14,225 nucleotides of DNA, from NCBI GenBank assembly GCA_004212135.1, contig RXIE01000074.1, positions 1 to 14,225 of the forward strand, in the 5' to 3' direction. Positions 6,306 through 14,225 of this stretch are shown here, piece by piece. This stretch comes from Candidatus Methanophagales archaeon ANME-1-THS. Lineage in GTDB: Archaea > Halobacteriota > Syntropharchaeia > Alkanophagales > Methanospirareceae. Every line of letters starts with the position of its first letter. Position 1 is the stretch's first letter. The position numbers and the translations under genes are program-made. Under the pieces are notes generated by a model that was not told the DNA's origin, searched no databases, and saw only the letters and a list, made by a program, of their open reading frames with translations.

Positions 6306-7688
6306 ATGGGAATGAAATTATGCTTGATATCACCGCCGTGTGAATCGGATGTGAAGCGGGTTCTTGAGGTTACCTTACCACCGCTCGGCCTGGCATACCT
6401 CGCTTCCGTCCTGCGTGGCGAGCACGACGTGGAGATACTCGATGCACTTGCCCTCAACCATTCGCTGGCAGACCTGAGAAGGAGATTAGAAGCGAGCATG
6501 CCGGATGTGGTTGGCATTACGTCGGTCACCTCAACCATTTACAATGCTTATGCCGTGGCGAGGGTTGCAAAGGAGGTGAACGAGAACTGCATCGTGGTGG
6601 TCGGAGGTCCGCATGCAACCTTCATGGCGAGGCAGATCCTCGAAGAATGCCCCTTCGTTGATGTCGTCGTGAAAGGCGAGGGCGAAAGAGCAATGAAGCT
6701 GCTCGTCGAGGCACTGAGCGAAGGCAGGAGCATCGAGGACATAAAGGGTATCGCATTCAGGAGGAATGATGTAATTGCGGAAACTGAGCCGATGCCCCTG
6801 ATCGAGAATCTTGATGCGCTCCCCTTTCCGAGCAGGGACTTACTGCCGAACGAGAAATACCGTGCGGGAAGGACCGTGTACACAACCATGATGACCAGCC
6901 GCGGGTGCCCGTTCACCTGCATCTTCTGCTCCTCAGCCCGGATCTTTGGCAATAAATGGCGTGGACGGAGCCCTGAAAACGTTGTTGCGGAGATAAAAGA
7001 GGTTATCGAGACCTATCGCATAAAGACCATTGAGGTTCTTGACGACACCTTCACCTTTAACAGAGAGCGAGCAGCCCGGATAGCGGATACGATCATTGAC
7101 GAGGGTCTGGATGTCATCTGGTCCGCGTCGTCACGGGTGAATACCATCACGAGAACACTTGCCGAGAAGATGAAAAGAGCGGGCTGTCGTGCGATTTATC
7201 TCGGCATAGAGTCGGGCTGCCAGCGGATGCTTGATCGAATAAACAAGGGCACCACGCTTGAACAGGCTCGTAACGCGGTAGAAATTGTAAAAAAGGCGGG
7301 TATGCAAACGGTCGGCTCGTTCATCATTGGCATACCAGGCGAGACTGCGGACTGCTTGAAGAAGACGATAACGTTTGCGAAGAAGATCGGCATCGACTTT
7401 GCACAGTTCACCCTCCTCACTCCGTATCCAGGAACGGCGATTTTTACCATCGCGGATAAGAATGGCTGGCTCATGACGAAGGACTGGTCAAAATATACGA
7501 CGCTCAATCCCGTGATGAAGATACCAGGTTTCGGTGCCGAACAGCTCGCTACGTTTCTTCGAAGGGCTTATCTGAGCTTCTACCTCAGTCCAAAAGTTAT
7601 ATGGAACCAGCTCAAGCGCAGGCAGTTCAAATTCGTACTGAAGGAGATTACCAGTGCGATAAATTACACGGGGCGATTAGAGCGATAG
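6306..7688 (+). CDS. Cobalamin-binding-type radical SAM protein
   Basis: The 460-residue protein has the common two-domain plan: an N-terminal B12-binding Rossmann domain (about 1-140) and a radical SAM domain (about 190-400). The first shows KLCLISPP, LPPLGLAYLASVL, VVGITSVTST, VVVGGPHAT and VVKGEGE. It lacks the DxHxxG base-off cobalamin motif, as many such domains do. The second has SRGCPFTCIFC with Cys at 201, 205 and 208, then LDDTFTFN, YLGIESG and GSFIIGIPGET. Relatives include methyltransferases and enzymes of lipid, cofactor or tetrapyrrole synthesis, so the reaction is not fixed. The ATG at 6306 fits a TATA box at 6277-6285 and a nearly leaderless mRNA; a second ATG at 6312 is possible. 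The ATPase frame begins 14 nt after its stop, suggesting one transcript. Confidence 0.88.
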   Translation: MGMKLCLISPPCESDVKRVLEVTLPPLGLAYLASVLRGEHDVEILDALALNHSLADLRRRLEASMPDVVGITSVTSTIYNAYAVARVAKEVNENCIVVVGGPHATFMARQILEECPFVDVVVKGEGERAMKLLVEALSEGRSIEDIKGIAFRRNDVIAETEPMPLIENLDALPFPSRDLLPNEKYRAGRTVYTTMMTSRGCPFTCIFCSSARIFGNKWRGRSPENVVAEIKEVIETYRIKTIEVLDDTFTFNRERAARIADTIIDEGLDVIWSASSRVNTITRTLAEKMKRAGCRAIYLGIESGCQRMLDRINKGTTLEQARNAVEIVKKAGMQTVGSFIIGIPGETADCLKKTITFAKKIGIDFAQFTLLTPYPGTAIFTIADKNGWLMTKDWSKYTTLNPVMKIPGFGAEQLATFLRRAYLSFYLSPKVIWNQLKRRQFKFVLKEITSAINYTGRLER

Positions 7689-7695
7689 GGGAGGT
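7689..7695 (+). promoter_or_regulatory. Shine-Dalgarno that sets the ATPase TTG start
   Basis: GGGAGGT lies 7 nt before TTG at 7703 and directly after the stop of the preceding gene. It supports TTG 7703 over longer in-frame extensions that would begin inside the upstream gene. Confidence 0.65.
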
Positions 7696-7702
7696 GTCTG
7701 CA

Positions 7703-8839
7703 TTGCGGAAAGAAGAAAGCTGGTATCAACTGCCTGTGGAACAGGTTTTTGAAGCTTTACATTCAAGCCGTGAGGGACTCACATCCAACGAGGCGAAAGC
7801 ACGACTTGAAGATTATGGCTATAACGAGTTGAAGTTCAAGAAGCGAAGTCCACTCATCCGGTTCCTCATGCAGTTTCACAGCTCGTTAATCTACGTCCTG
7901 CTCGTTGCCGCTCTCGTTACCATTATGCTGGATCTGTGGATGGACGCTACGGTTATTCTCGCGGTGGTCTTCGCCAACACGATAATAGGATTCATTCAAG
8001 AGGGTAAAGCTGAAGTTGCGGCTGAAGCACTGAAGAAGCTGATGACGCCGACGTGCACGGTACTGAGAGATGACGTGAAGAAGGTTATACCTGCACGGGA
8101 ATTGGTTCCCGGGGATGTGGTTCTGTTGGGCGCAGGAGATAAGGTACCGGCGGATTTGCGGCTCTTCTACACGAAGAATATGGGTGCCGATGAGGCGGCG
8201 CTCACTGGAGAATCCGTACCGGTAAGGAAGATTATCGACCCGATCCCAAAGCCGAATAGAGTACCCGCGGATCAGTACTGCATGGCGTTCAGTGGCACGT
8301 TTATCACCCGCGGCTCTGGCAAGGGTATTGTAGTGGGAACCGGCGAGCACACCGAAATTGGCAGAATTGCAGCACTTATGAAAGCGACCCGAGAAACTGT
8401 CACACCCCTTATGAGAAAGATGGCGGACTTCACTCGATTCTTGGTCATCGCTATCCTCGCAATAGCCGCCTTTAATTTTATACTGGCGGCACTCGTTGGT
8501 TTTCGACTCGAGTATTCGTTCCTTGCCTCGGTCTCTTTAGCAGTTGCTGCGATTCCGGAGGGGCTGCCCGCGATACTGACCATAACCTTAGCGTTTGGTG
8601 CAATGACCATGGCACGGCGAAATGCGCTCATCAAGAATTTGCCCGCGGCTGAAACACTGGGAGTCACGACGGTTATCTGCACTGATAAAACGGGAACACT
8701 CACCAAAAACCAGATGACCGTATCGAGGATATACTGCGGGGGAAGGTATTTACCGTTAGTGGTGTTGGTTATAAACCAAAGGGGGAGTTCTTTCTCGAGA
8801 ATAACGCAATTAACCCAGAACAAGAGGGTAGAGAGCTGA
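7703..8839 (+). CDS. P-type ATPase, N-terminal fragment as read
   Basis: This frame encodes the actuator domain, the first four membrane segments and the phosphorylation motif, then leaves the family pattern after IYCGGR (residue about 348). It adds about 30 unrelated residues and stops at 8837-8839. Alone it would lack the nucleotide-binding and hinge motifs and could not pump. The same frame is open upstream to 7601, but that part lies inside the preceding radical SAM gene and is not family-like. Confidence 0.75.
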   Translation: MRKEESWYQLPVEQVFEALHSSREGLTSNEAKARLEDYGYNELKFKKRSPLIRFLMQFHSSLIYVLLVAALVTIMLDLWMDATVILAVVFANTIIGFIQEGKAEVAAEALKKLMTPTCTVLRDDVKKVIPARELVPGDVVLLGAGDKVPADLRLFYTKNMGADEAALTGESVPVRKIIDPIPKPNRVPADQYCMAFSGTFITRGSGKGIVVGTGEHTEIGRIAALMKATRETVTPLMRKMADFTRFLVIAILAIAAFNFILAALVGFRLEYSFLASVSLAVAAIPEGLPAILTITLAFGAMTMARRNALIKNLPAAETLGVTTVICTDKTGTLTKNQMTVSRIYCGGRYLPLVVLVINQRGSSFSRITQLTQNKRVES

Positions 8840-8847
8840 TTGAGACG

Positions 8848-10470
8848 TTGAGAGCAGGTTATCTGTGTAACAATGCCACACTCCTCGAGGGTGAAGAAAA
8901 AGAAGGGGGATACCGCATTATAGGAGATCCCACAGAAGGCGCTTTGGTTGTCTCTGCACGCAAAGCTGGTGTTACCCAGCGGCTTCCTCGACTCGACGAG
9001 ATACCGTTTGTCGCTGAGGAGCAGTACATGGCGACCCTACACAAAGGCACCGATTGGAATGCAATCTATGTGAAAGGCTCGCCAGAGCGAGTTTTACGAT
9101 TCTGCAAAAGCCAACTGGTCAGGGGAAGTAGTGAGCCTCTACGCAGCGATGAGATACTGGCAAAGGCCGGTGAGATGGCGGGAGAAGCCTTGCGGGTTCT
9201 TGGTATGGCATATAAGCTCGTGCCCGGAGATAAAAAGGAACTCAATTCTGAGGATCTGGAAGGGCTGACGTTCCTCGGACTCCAGGGGATGATTGATCCA
9301 CCCAGAGACGAAGCAATTGAAGCAGTTCAGAAATGCAAACGTGCGGGAATCCGCGTGGTGATGATCACGGGAGACCATGCGGAGACGGCAAAAGCTATCG
9401 CACAGCAGTTGGGGTTTAGCGAGGATGCGGATAGGGTATTGACTGGAGAGGACCTCTCACGAATGAGTGATGATGCATTGTATGAGGTTGTAAATACCGT
9501 TTCGGTCTATGCCCGCGCCTCTCCAGAGCACAAGTTCAGAATAACCACGCAGTTGCGAAGGAGAGGGGAGATTATCGCCGTCACGGGCGATGGTGTGAAC
9601 GATGCTCCCGCGCTCAAGGCTGCGGACATAGGGATAGCTATGGGGATAACCGGAACTGAGGTGAGCAAAGAAGCCGCGGACATGATTCTCACCGATGATA
9701 ATTTCGCCAGCATCGTCGCCGCGGTAGAAGAGGGCAGGCATGTCTACGAGAATATTCGAAAAGTCATTCTCTACACGCTTCCGACCAATGGTGGAGAGGC
9801 CCTCCTGGTGTTGGGCGCGATATTACTCGCTCCATTTGTCCCGCTCTTTAACCCTCAGCTCGGGGGCCGGCTTCCCATCGAGCCCATACAGATCCTTTAT
9901 ATAAATTTGGTTGACGCGGTTGCGCTCGCCTTAGCGCTCATCAGGGAGCCAAAGGAGAAGGGATTGCTCGAAAGACCGCCTCGCAATCCCAAGGAGCGAA
10001 TCACGGATAGTCCGTTCTTCAAGAAACTCACCATCGTCTCACTGGTCATGGCGGTCGCAGGCTTCCTGATGTTCTACCTGATAGGCACCGGCACCCCAGA
10101 GTCGCTCGACGAGTTGCTCCTGACACAGGCACAGACCGCAGCATTCACGACGGTGATACTCGTCCACCTCTGCTACTTCTTTACCGCCCGATCAGTCACG
10201 GAGTCTGCGTTTACATTCAGTCCTTTCTCAAATAAATGGGTACTGATCGGCGCTGCCACAACACTCGGACTGCAGCTTACTATAATCTACGCACCACCCT
10301 TTATCGGCATCAACCCCTTGAGAACTGCACCCTTACCAGCCGCGTGGTGGATCACCATGATTGCCCTCGCGCTCCCGATGTTCTTCATCATCGAGCTTGA
10401 GAAGTGGCTGACAAAGCGATTGGGAGAGGGAAAAAGAAGAAAGAGAAGGTTGTTTCCACAACCTTCTTAG
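8848..10470 (+). CDS. P-type ATPase, C-terminal fragment as read
   Basis: This frame encodes the N domain, the rest of the P domain and the C-terminal membrane segments. A TTG at 8848 is the first formal start, but homology-like sequence (VFTVSGVGYKP) runs in this frame back to about 8737, and TTG 8848 lies within the conserved-looking ETLRAGYLCNNA. It has no Shine-Dalgarno of note, so it is the continuation of the upstream frame and not a separate gene. The basic tail KRRKRRLFPQPS ends in the hairpin shared with the convergent operon. Confidence 0.75.
   Translation: MRAGYLCNNATLLEGEEKEGGYRIIGDPTEGALVVSARKAGVTQRLPRLDEIPFVAEEQYMATLHKGTDWNAIYVKGSPERVLRFCKSQLVRGSSEPLRSDEILAKAGEMAGEALRVLGMAYKLVPGDKKELNSEDLEGLTFLGLQGMIDPPRDEAIEAVQKCKRAGIRVVMITGDHAETAKAIAQQLGFSEDADRVLTGEDLSRMSDDALYEVVNTVSVYARASPEHKFRITTQLRRRGEIIAVTGDGVNDAPALKAADIGIAMGITGTEVSKEAADMILTDDNFASIVAAVEEGRHVYENIRKVILYTLPTNGGEALLVLGAILLAPFVPLFNPQLGGRLPIEPIQILYINLVDAVALALALIREPKEKGLLERPPRNPKERITDSPFFKKLTIVSLVMAVAGFLMFYLIGTGTPESLDELLLTQAQTAAFTTVILVHLCYFFTARSVTESAFTFSPFSNKWVLIGAATTLGLQLTIIYAPPFIGINPLRTAPLPAAWWITMIALALPMFFIIELEKWLTKRLGEGKRRKRRLFPQPS
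10431..10467 (-). terminator. Hairpin plus U-rich tract ending the dmsABC-like operon
   Basis: AGAAGGTTGT (10444-10453) and ACAACCTTCT (10458-10467) form a perfect 10-bp stem with a TTCC loop. On the minus strand the hairpin is followed by a pyrimidine-rich run ending in TTTTT (10443 down to 10431). It begins exactly at the stop codon of the membrane-anchor gene and lies inside the last codons of the convergent ATPase gene. On the plus strand no T run follows, so termination there is less likely. Confidence 0.6.
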
Positions 10471-11441
10471 AGTGAGGATAGGACGCAGGGGATGACTTCA
10501 CCGAGTGGCACGTTCGCACCGAAGAAGACGATCCTTCCCAGAATCTCGCCGATGAACGCACACGCAAACACGAGCATCACCATAAAAGACGCTTTTGCGA
10601 TAGAGTTCTTCACGAGTGCCACGGCAAGTGCTGCCAGGCAAACGAGTACCAGACCGATGCCAATTACCACGCGTAACCAGAGGAATGGAGCGTGTTCACC
10701 CGCGAGCATATCCTCCCGTGCTGCGTCTTGTGCACTACGTGCTGCTTCTGTCCCTGCAAGGGGCACCATCGTTATGTTTGAGTACAGTGCGACGCCCAGA
10801 ACCACCACCATTACCAGTACAATGCCCACGGTAGCCCAGAGGAAGCTTGTAAATGGCTTACCAGCTTCCTTTTTTTTCACGAGGTATTTCACTGAAAGAA
10901 CTGCTGCGACTGCTGTTACACCGACGAGCAGCGAGGTAACGAGGAAGTAGAGTACGGTTGATGGCTGGTTCCACGCAGGCATACCGAGCATCATGTATGA
11001 CCGTGCACTGACACCGAGGTAGCCCAATCCCGCAAGAGCACCAAGGATACCAACAGGCTTCCTGAGCGCCATAAATTTCTCTGTTATCTTCGGGATCACC
11101 GGGAACCACTTGAGACTGCCGTAAGAAGGCTCAAAGAGCCACAGCACGGTATATATCACCGCTAAGATGACAAAGCTTGTAAGCGCCAGTACTTCTCTGC
11201 TCAGCCAAGAAGTAGCTAAGTTGGTATTCATCGTCATCATCGCCTGGAGCGGTCGTGCTTCATGTGAGAGCATCGCTATCATACCAATCACCGCGACCGG
11301 GACAGGTACCCATGCCCCGGTCTCGAAGAACTGTGCATCCTCGTTGCCCTTCGCGAGGAAGTCCGCAATGAGCACTGCGATCAGTGCGCCAACCGCCGTC
11401 TGGCTGAATACCGTGAAAATAACGTAGGGTATCTCGCTCAT
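10467..11441 (-). CDS. DmsC-type membrane anchor subunit
   Basis: The 324-residue protein is almost entirely hydrophobic, with about eight membrane segments. It matches the DmsC pattern: LSHEARPLQAMM followed by TSWLSREVLAL (about 58-87), then LGYLGVSARSYMMLGMPAWNQPST (about 140-163). DmsC anchors the catalytic and Fe-S subunits and exchanges electrons with the membrane quinone pool; here the carrier could be a menaquinone or methanophenazine. It is the last gene of an A-B-C operon, starting 3 nt after the Fe-S subunit stop. The Shine-Dalgarno is weak (AGGT), so translational coupling is likely. Its stop overlaps the convergent ATPase gene by 4 bp. NrfD-type anchors are the alternative, but the motifs above favour DmsC. 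Confidence 0.85.
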   Translation of the reverse strand: MSEIPYVIFTVFSQTAVGALIAVLIADFLAKGNEDAQFFETGAWVPVPVAVIGMIAMLSHEARPLQAMMTMNTNLATSWLSREVLALTSFVILAVIYTVLWLFEPSYGSLKWFPVIPKITEKFMALRKPVGILGALAGLGYLGVSARSYMMLGMPAWNQPSTVLYFLVTSLLVGVTAVAAVLSVKYLVKKKEAGKPFTSFLWATVGIVLVMVVVLGVALYSNITMVPLAGTEAARSAQDAAREDMLAGEHAPFLWLRVVIGIGLVLVCLAALAVALVKNSIAKASFMVMLVFACAFIGEILGRIVFFGANVPLGEVIPCVLSSL

Positions 11442-11444
11442 CTT

Positions 11445-11996
11445 TTATACCTGCACTTCTATCAAACTTCTCGCTGCTCTCTCCTGCGTTGTCATCTCAC
11501 GTATATCTCCCGCATTCAGTGCTTTGGTGGTGCACGAGGTAGCGCAGGAAGGTTTTGGCTCGCTCTGTATTATAACTCCATTTGCATCTTTCTCCTGTTT
11601 AAATGGAACAACGCAGAACGTGCACTTGTCCATTATGCCCTCGTATTCCTTGAGGTCAGCGGGCAGGTCATGGGGATACTGTGGAGCCCCGAAAGGACAT
11701 GCCCAGCCACAATAACCGCAGCCGATGCACTTATCCTTATCATGCAGGACTATACCATCTTCTCGCTTGAATATCGCCTTTACCGGACATGCTCGCTCGC
11801 AAGCGGGAATCGTGCAGTGCATGCAGCCCATCGAGACGAAGTACTTCTCCACAGCGGGATATTCGCCCCTTTCTACCGTTATCACTCTCCTTCGCCGTGT
11901 ACCATGGGGCACTCCATTCGCGGTCTTACAGGCAACTTCACAGGCAGCACAGCCTATGCAGATATCACGATCGAATCCGAATTTCAATATGCTCAT
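11445..11996 (-). CDS. DmsB-like ferredoxin subunit with four [4Fe-4S] clusters
   Basis: This 183-residue electron-transfer subunit relays electrons between the membrane anchor and the molybdenum subunit. It has sixteen cysteines in four groups: C13-x2-C16-x2-C19-x3-C23; C58-x2-C61-x4-C66-x3-C70; C90-x2-C93-x2-C96-x3-C100; and C125-x2-C128 with C151-x3-C155. This is the standard arrangement of DmsB, PsrB, PhsB and TtrB. There is no signal sequence, as expected for a subunit exported with its Tat-bearing partner. A GTG at 12005 would add three residues; the ATG at 11996 is preferred because GAGGTG ends 6 nt upstream. That site overlaps the stop codon of the catalytic gene, so the two are probably coupled. 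Confidence 0.92.
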   Translation of the reverse strand: MSILKFGFDRDICIGCAACEVACKTANGVPHGTRRRRVITVERGEYPAVEKYFVSMGCMHCTIPACERACPVKAIFKREDGIVLHDKDKCIGCGYCGWACPFGAPQYPHDLPADLKEYEGIMDKCTFCVVPFKQEKDANGVIIQSEPKPSCATSCTTKALNAGDIREMTTQERAARSLIEVQV

Positions 11997-12006
11997 TTCA
12001 ATCACC

Positions 12007-14225
12007 TCACTTATACACCTTCACGCATACATCTTCCATCATTGCCCCCATGCCTGGATCTTTCAAGGCGAGCAATTCGTCAACGGTAACTGTGGGTATG
12101 AGGTCTCCGTCGCATGAGCCTATGCGATAGGCATCCTTCGCTTCTTTGCTCCAGTGTCCAAAGCCGTGATCAACTGCGATGCAGTCGGGTCTTATCCCCT
12201 CGGTAACCTTTGCCTTCACCCTGATCTTCCCCGCTCGGGACTCGACGGATATGTATTCTCCATCTCTGATCCCCAGCTTCTTCGCGGTCATGGTGTTAAT
12301 CAGCGCCCTGTTTTCTTCCCAGATCTCAGTCAGCAACGGATTGTTCTGGGTAGTGGTTTGAATGTTCTGCGGTGGGCGGTAGATTATGTAATAGTAGGGA
12401 TACTCCGTGGAGGGCTGCTCTCGTTTCGGCTTCCAGGCTGGCAGTGGATCATAGCCGTTTTGCTCGAGCACCGTTGAATAGAGCTCAATCTTCTTGCTCG
12501 GAGTGCCAAAGCTCTCCTTAGGAACAAATGGCTTCGGATCGCCGAGCAGGCCATTGGGGCTCTTCTTGAGCTGGTCTAAGGAATAGCCAACCGCGGCCAG
12601 TTGCTTCTCAAACCATGCGGTGCTGCTCACGCCTTCGAAGTAGTTTCCAAGTCCCATCTTCTTCGCGAGCTCTGGAATAATCGCGCCAAAGCCTTTGGTA
12701 TCATAGAGCGGCTTGACCACCGGTTGCTGGATTGCGATCTGGGGATAAAGCGCAAAGTATTCCCTTGGTACTACTGAGGTTGCCTCAAGATAGCAGTGCT
12801 CGGGAAGTATCACATCTGCGAGCTGTATCATCTCAAATGGCAGCACATCGATAACCGCGAGGAACTCGAGCTTCTTGAATGCTTCAAGTGCGCGCTCCGG
12901 GTTCGGGAATGCGAGTAAATTGTGCTTCCTCACCAGTGCTGCTTTGAGCTCGTAGGGTTTGCCGGATAGAACGCCTTCGACGAAGGTTGCGAAACTTCCC
13001 TTGCCCGTGGCTTGTAAGAGGGGGAATTTCTCCATACCGTCTATCCGCTCCTTCATCTTCGGTGGATATGCAGGTGCGGGAAATGCCACCTCGAAGCTCG
13101 GGAATGCGGGCTTCCTTGGAAGGATATACCCCCCTCTTCGGTCTATACTGCCCACGAGCGCATTCAATATGACGATTGCATGCGCAAGTCGCCAGCTATT
13201 CGCATAATTTGGACCCGCGGCATCTCGCTTGTGCGTGGGTACGATCGCAGGTCTGGTAGCGGCGAATTCTCTGGCGATTCTCCTATTCGTGGAGGCCGGC
13301 ACTTCGGTTATCTTCTCCGCCCACTCGGGGGTGTACTCCTGGATAAAGCTCTTGAGCTGGTCAAAGCCCGTACAATAGGTGGAGACGAACTCCTTATCGT
13401 AGAGCTCTTCATTCACAATGACGTTGATCATTGCGAGAGCAAATGCGAGATCTGTACCGGGCTTTATGGGTATCCATTCATCAGCGAGGGATGCGGTTGT
13501 CGATAGCCTCGGATCGAGCACTATTATCCTCGCACCATTGGTCTTTGCATTGATGAAATGCTGCGCTTGCATGTTCTTCGCTTTACCCGGGCCATCCCAG
13601 CCGAAGGAGAGGATATACCTCGCATTCTCAATGTCATAAGCCCAGGGTCTTCCACTACCAGTGACCGTGGCTCGCCAGACCACTTCATGGGTTGAATAGC
13701 AGGTCGGGTGGTGTGTTATGTAATTCGGTGTTCCGATCGCAGCCGCGAGTCTCTTCGCAAAGTCCTGAGGTCTCATGATAAGCGCTATAGCCTGCGGACC
13801 GTATTTCTCCTTGATCTCGTTGAATTTCGTCGCCGTGAGATCGAGCGCTTCATCCCAGGTAATGCGCACCCACTTCGGGTCGACATCAATGCCCTTCTCT
13901 GGATTTGTCCTCTTCATCGGGTATTTCAATCTATCTGGATCAGATAGCGATTGCATACCCGCATATCCCTTCACGCAGAGCCTGCCTCTTGCTATCTGGT
14001 CGTCGGGATTGCCCGTGAGGTACAGCAAAACATCATCCTTGACATGCGCTATCTCGGCGCATCCACCGCTGCACATCCCGCATACGGTGTGCACGAGTTT
14101 CTCCTCATCCGCTTGAGGGGCGGCACTCGCTGGTTCGATCAAGGGAATCTCTGGAAGTGCACTAATACTGCTGATGCCACTAAGAGCCACTGCTGTCCCG
14201 AAAGCAGTCAGTTTGGTGGCGATGA
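12007..14225 (-). CDS. Molybdopterin oxidoreductase catalytic subunit (DMSO reductase superfamily), 5' end outside the window
   Basis: The visible protein is about 738 residues and remains open at the right edge. The GTG at 14190 is not a convincing start: eleven further in-frame codons (IATKLTAFGTA) form the core of a leader, so a Tat signal with its twin arginine probably lies just outside. Numbering from GTG 14190, the N-terminal [4Fe-4S] site is C37-x2-C40-x3-C44-x27-C72. Next come YPMKRTNPEKG, WVRITWDEALD, and HHPTCYSTHE, whose Cys164 is the likely Mo ligand. The C-terminal molybdopterin dinucleotide-binding domain includes YYYIIYRPP and IRDGEYISVESRAGK. A Cys ligand fits the polysulfide, thiosulfate, tetrathionate and arsenate reductase branches better than DmsA itself, which uses Ser. 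It would be an exported respiratory enzyme; substrate and direction are unknown. Gene order A-B-C with tight spacing supports one complex. Confidence 0.88.
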   Translation of the reverse strand, partial: IATKLTAFGTAVALSGISSISALPEIPLIEPASAAPQADEEKLVHTVCGMCSGGCAEIAHVKDDVLLYLTGNPDDQIARGRLCVKGYAGMQSLSDPDRLKYPMKRTNPEKGIDVDPKWVRITWDEALDLTATKFNEIKEKYGPQAIALIMRPQDFAKRLAAAIGTPNYITHHPTCYSTHEVVWRATVTGSGRPWAYDIENARYILSFGWDGPGKAKNMQAQHFINAKTNGARIIVLDPRLSTTASLADEWIPIKPGTDLAFALAMINVIVNEELYDKEFVSTYCTGFDQLKSFIQEYTPEWAEKITEVPASTNRRIAREFAATRPAIVPTHKRDAAGPNYANSWRLAHAIVILNALVGSIDRRGGYILPRKPAFPSFEVAFPAPAYPPKMKERIDGMEKFPLLQATGKGSFATFVEGVLSGKPYELKAALVRKHNLLAFPNPERALEAFKKLEFLAVIDVLPFEMIQLADVILPEHCYLEATSVVPREYFALYPQIAIQQPVVKPLYDTKGFGAIIPELAKKMGLGNYFEGVSSTAWFEKQLAAVGYSLDQLKKSPNGLLGDPKPFVPKESFGTPSKKIELYSTVLEQNGYDPLPAWKPKREQPSTEYPYYYIIYRPPQNIQTTTQNNPLLTEIWEENRALINTMTAKKLGIRDGEYISVESRAGKIRVKAKVTEGIRPDCIAVDHGFGHWSKEAKDAYRIGSCDGDLIPTVTVDELLALKDPGMGAMMEDVCVKVYK

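Larger units (their letters stand above)
7703..10470 (+). pseudogene. Type II P-type cation-transporting ATPase, interrupted by a single frameshift
   Basis: Adding one G to the G5 run at 8738-8742 joins two frames into one protein of about 922 residues, the normal size for Ca2+/Na+-type P-ATPases. It would pump a cation across the cell membrane using ATP. The first part has an N-terminal cation-ATPase domain, TGES at 168-171 (actuator), the M4 motif PEGLPA near 285-290, and the phosphorylated Asp328 in DKTGTLT. The second part has KGSPERVL, MITGDHAETA, TGDGVNDAPALK, M5 PTNGGEALL and M6 NLVDAVALAL. The M6 motif differs from the SERCA NLVTD pattern, so ion specificity is uncertain. The corrected join reads YCGGKVFTVSGVGYKP, a natural transition. 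This may be a real inactivating mutation, a sequencing or assembly error, or less likely recoding. Protein sequence after the break is well preserved, so decay would be very recent. Confidence 0.85.

Noticed and set aside
7601..7702. Upstream extension of the ATPase frame
   Set aside because: It lies inside the preceding radical SAM gene in another frame and is not ATPase-like; a Shine-Dalgarno at 7689-7695 points to TTG 7703.
12007..14190. GTG at 14190 as the true start of the molybdenum subunit
   Set aside because: The frame stays open to the window edge with leader-like residues, so the gene very probably starts outside.

Overview
The window looks archaeal, most likely from an anaerobic, uncultured member of the Halobacteriota/Euryarchaeota (methanogen, ANME or Archaeoglobus-like). 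This rests on TATA boxes 25-35 nt before start codons, one or two apparently leaderless genes, purine-rich Shine-Dalgarno sites, and several proteins that resemble families common in methanogens and their relatives. The lineage is inferred from family resemblance only.

Layout. Bases 1-117 (minus) are the first 39 codons of a secreted protein that runs off the left edge. An AT-rich gap of about 590 bp follows, with promoters at both ends and two imperfect hairpins. Next come a short GMC/FAD oxidoreductase (706-1896) and moaD-moaE (1960-2569), which encode the two subunits of molybdopterin synthase. A small ArsR-type repressor (2541-2849, minus) faces moaE, and the two genes overlap by 29 bp. 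A 33-bp piece of its coding sequence is repeated in inverted orientation (32/33 identical) just upstream of its start. This is the most unusual structure in the window.

Bases 3120-7688 hold three radical SAM genes. Two are on the minus strand: a cobalamin-binding-like protein and a SPASM protein that lacks the last usual Cys. The third is divergent, a cobalamin-binding-type radical SAM protein, and it shares an 86-bp promoter region with the SPASM gene that contains a 26-bp dyad. In the first gene, the UAG stop is followed in frame by 66 more sense codons, some of them protein-like.

A type II P-type cation ATPase (TTG start at 7703, end at 10470) follows the third radical SAM gene after 14 nt. 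It is broken by one missing base in a G run at 8738-8742. Adding one G restores a normal protein of about 922 residues. It converges on a minus-strand dmsABC-like operon (10467 to beyond 14225): a molybdopterin catalytic subunit with a Cys Mo ligand candidate and probable Tat export, a four-cluster ferredoxin subunit, and a DmsC-type membrane anchor. A perfect 10-bp hairpin at the gene junction, followed by a U-rich tract on the minus strand, looks like the terminator of this operon.

Functionally, moaD/moaE could help supply pyranopterin cofactor for the dmsABC-like enzyme, probably a membrane-bound, outward-facing reductase or oxidase whose substrate the sequence does not fix. The radical SAM cluster has no assignable pathway. 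No tRNA, rRNA, CRISPR array or transposase was seen.
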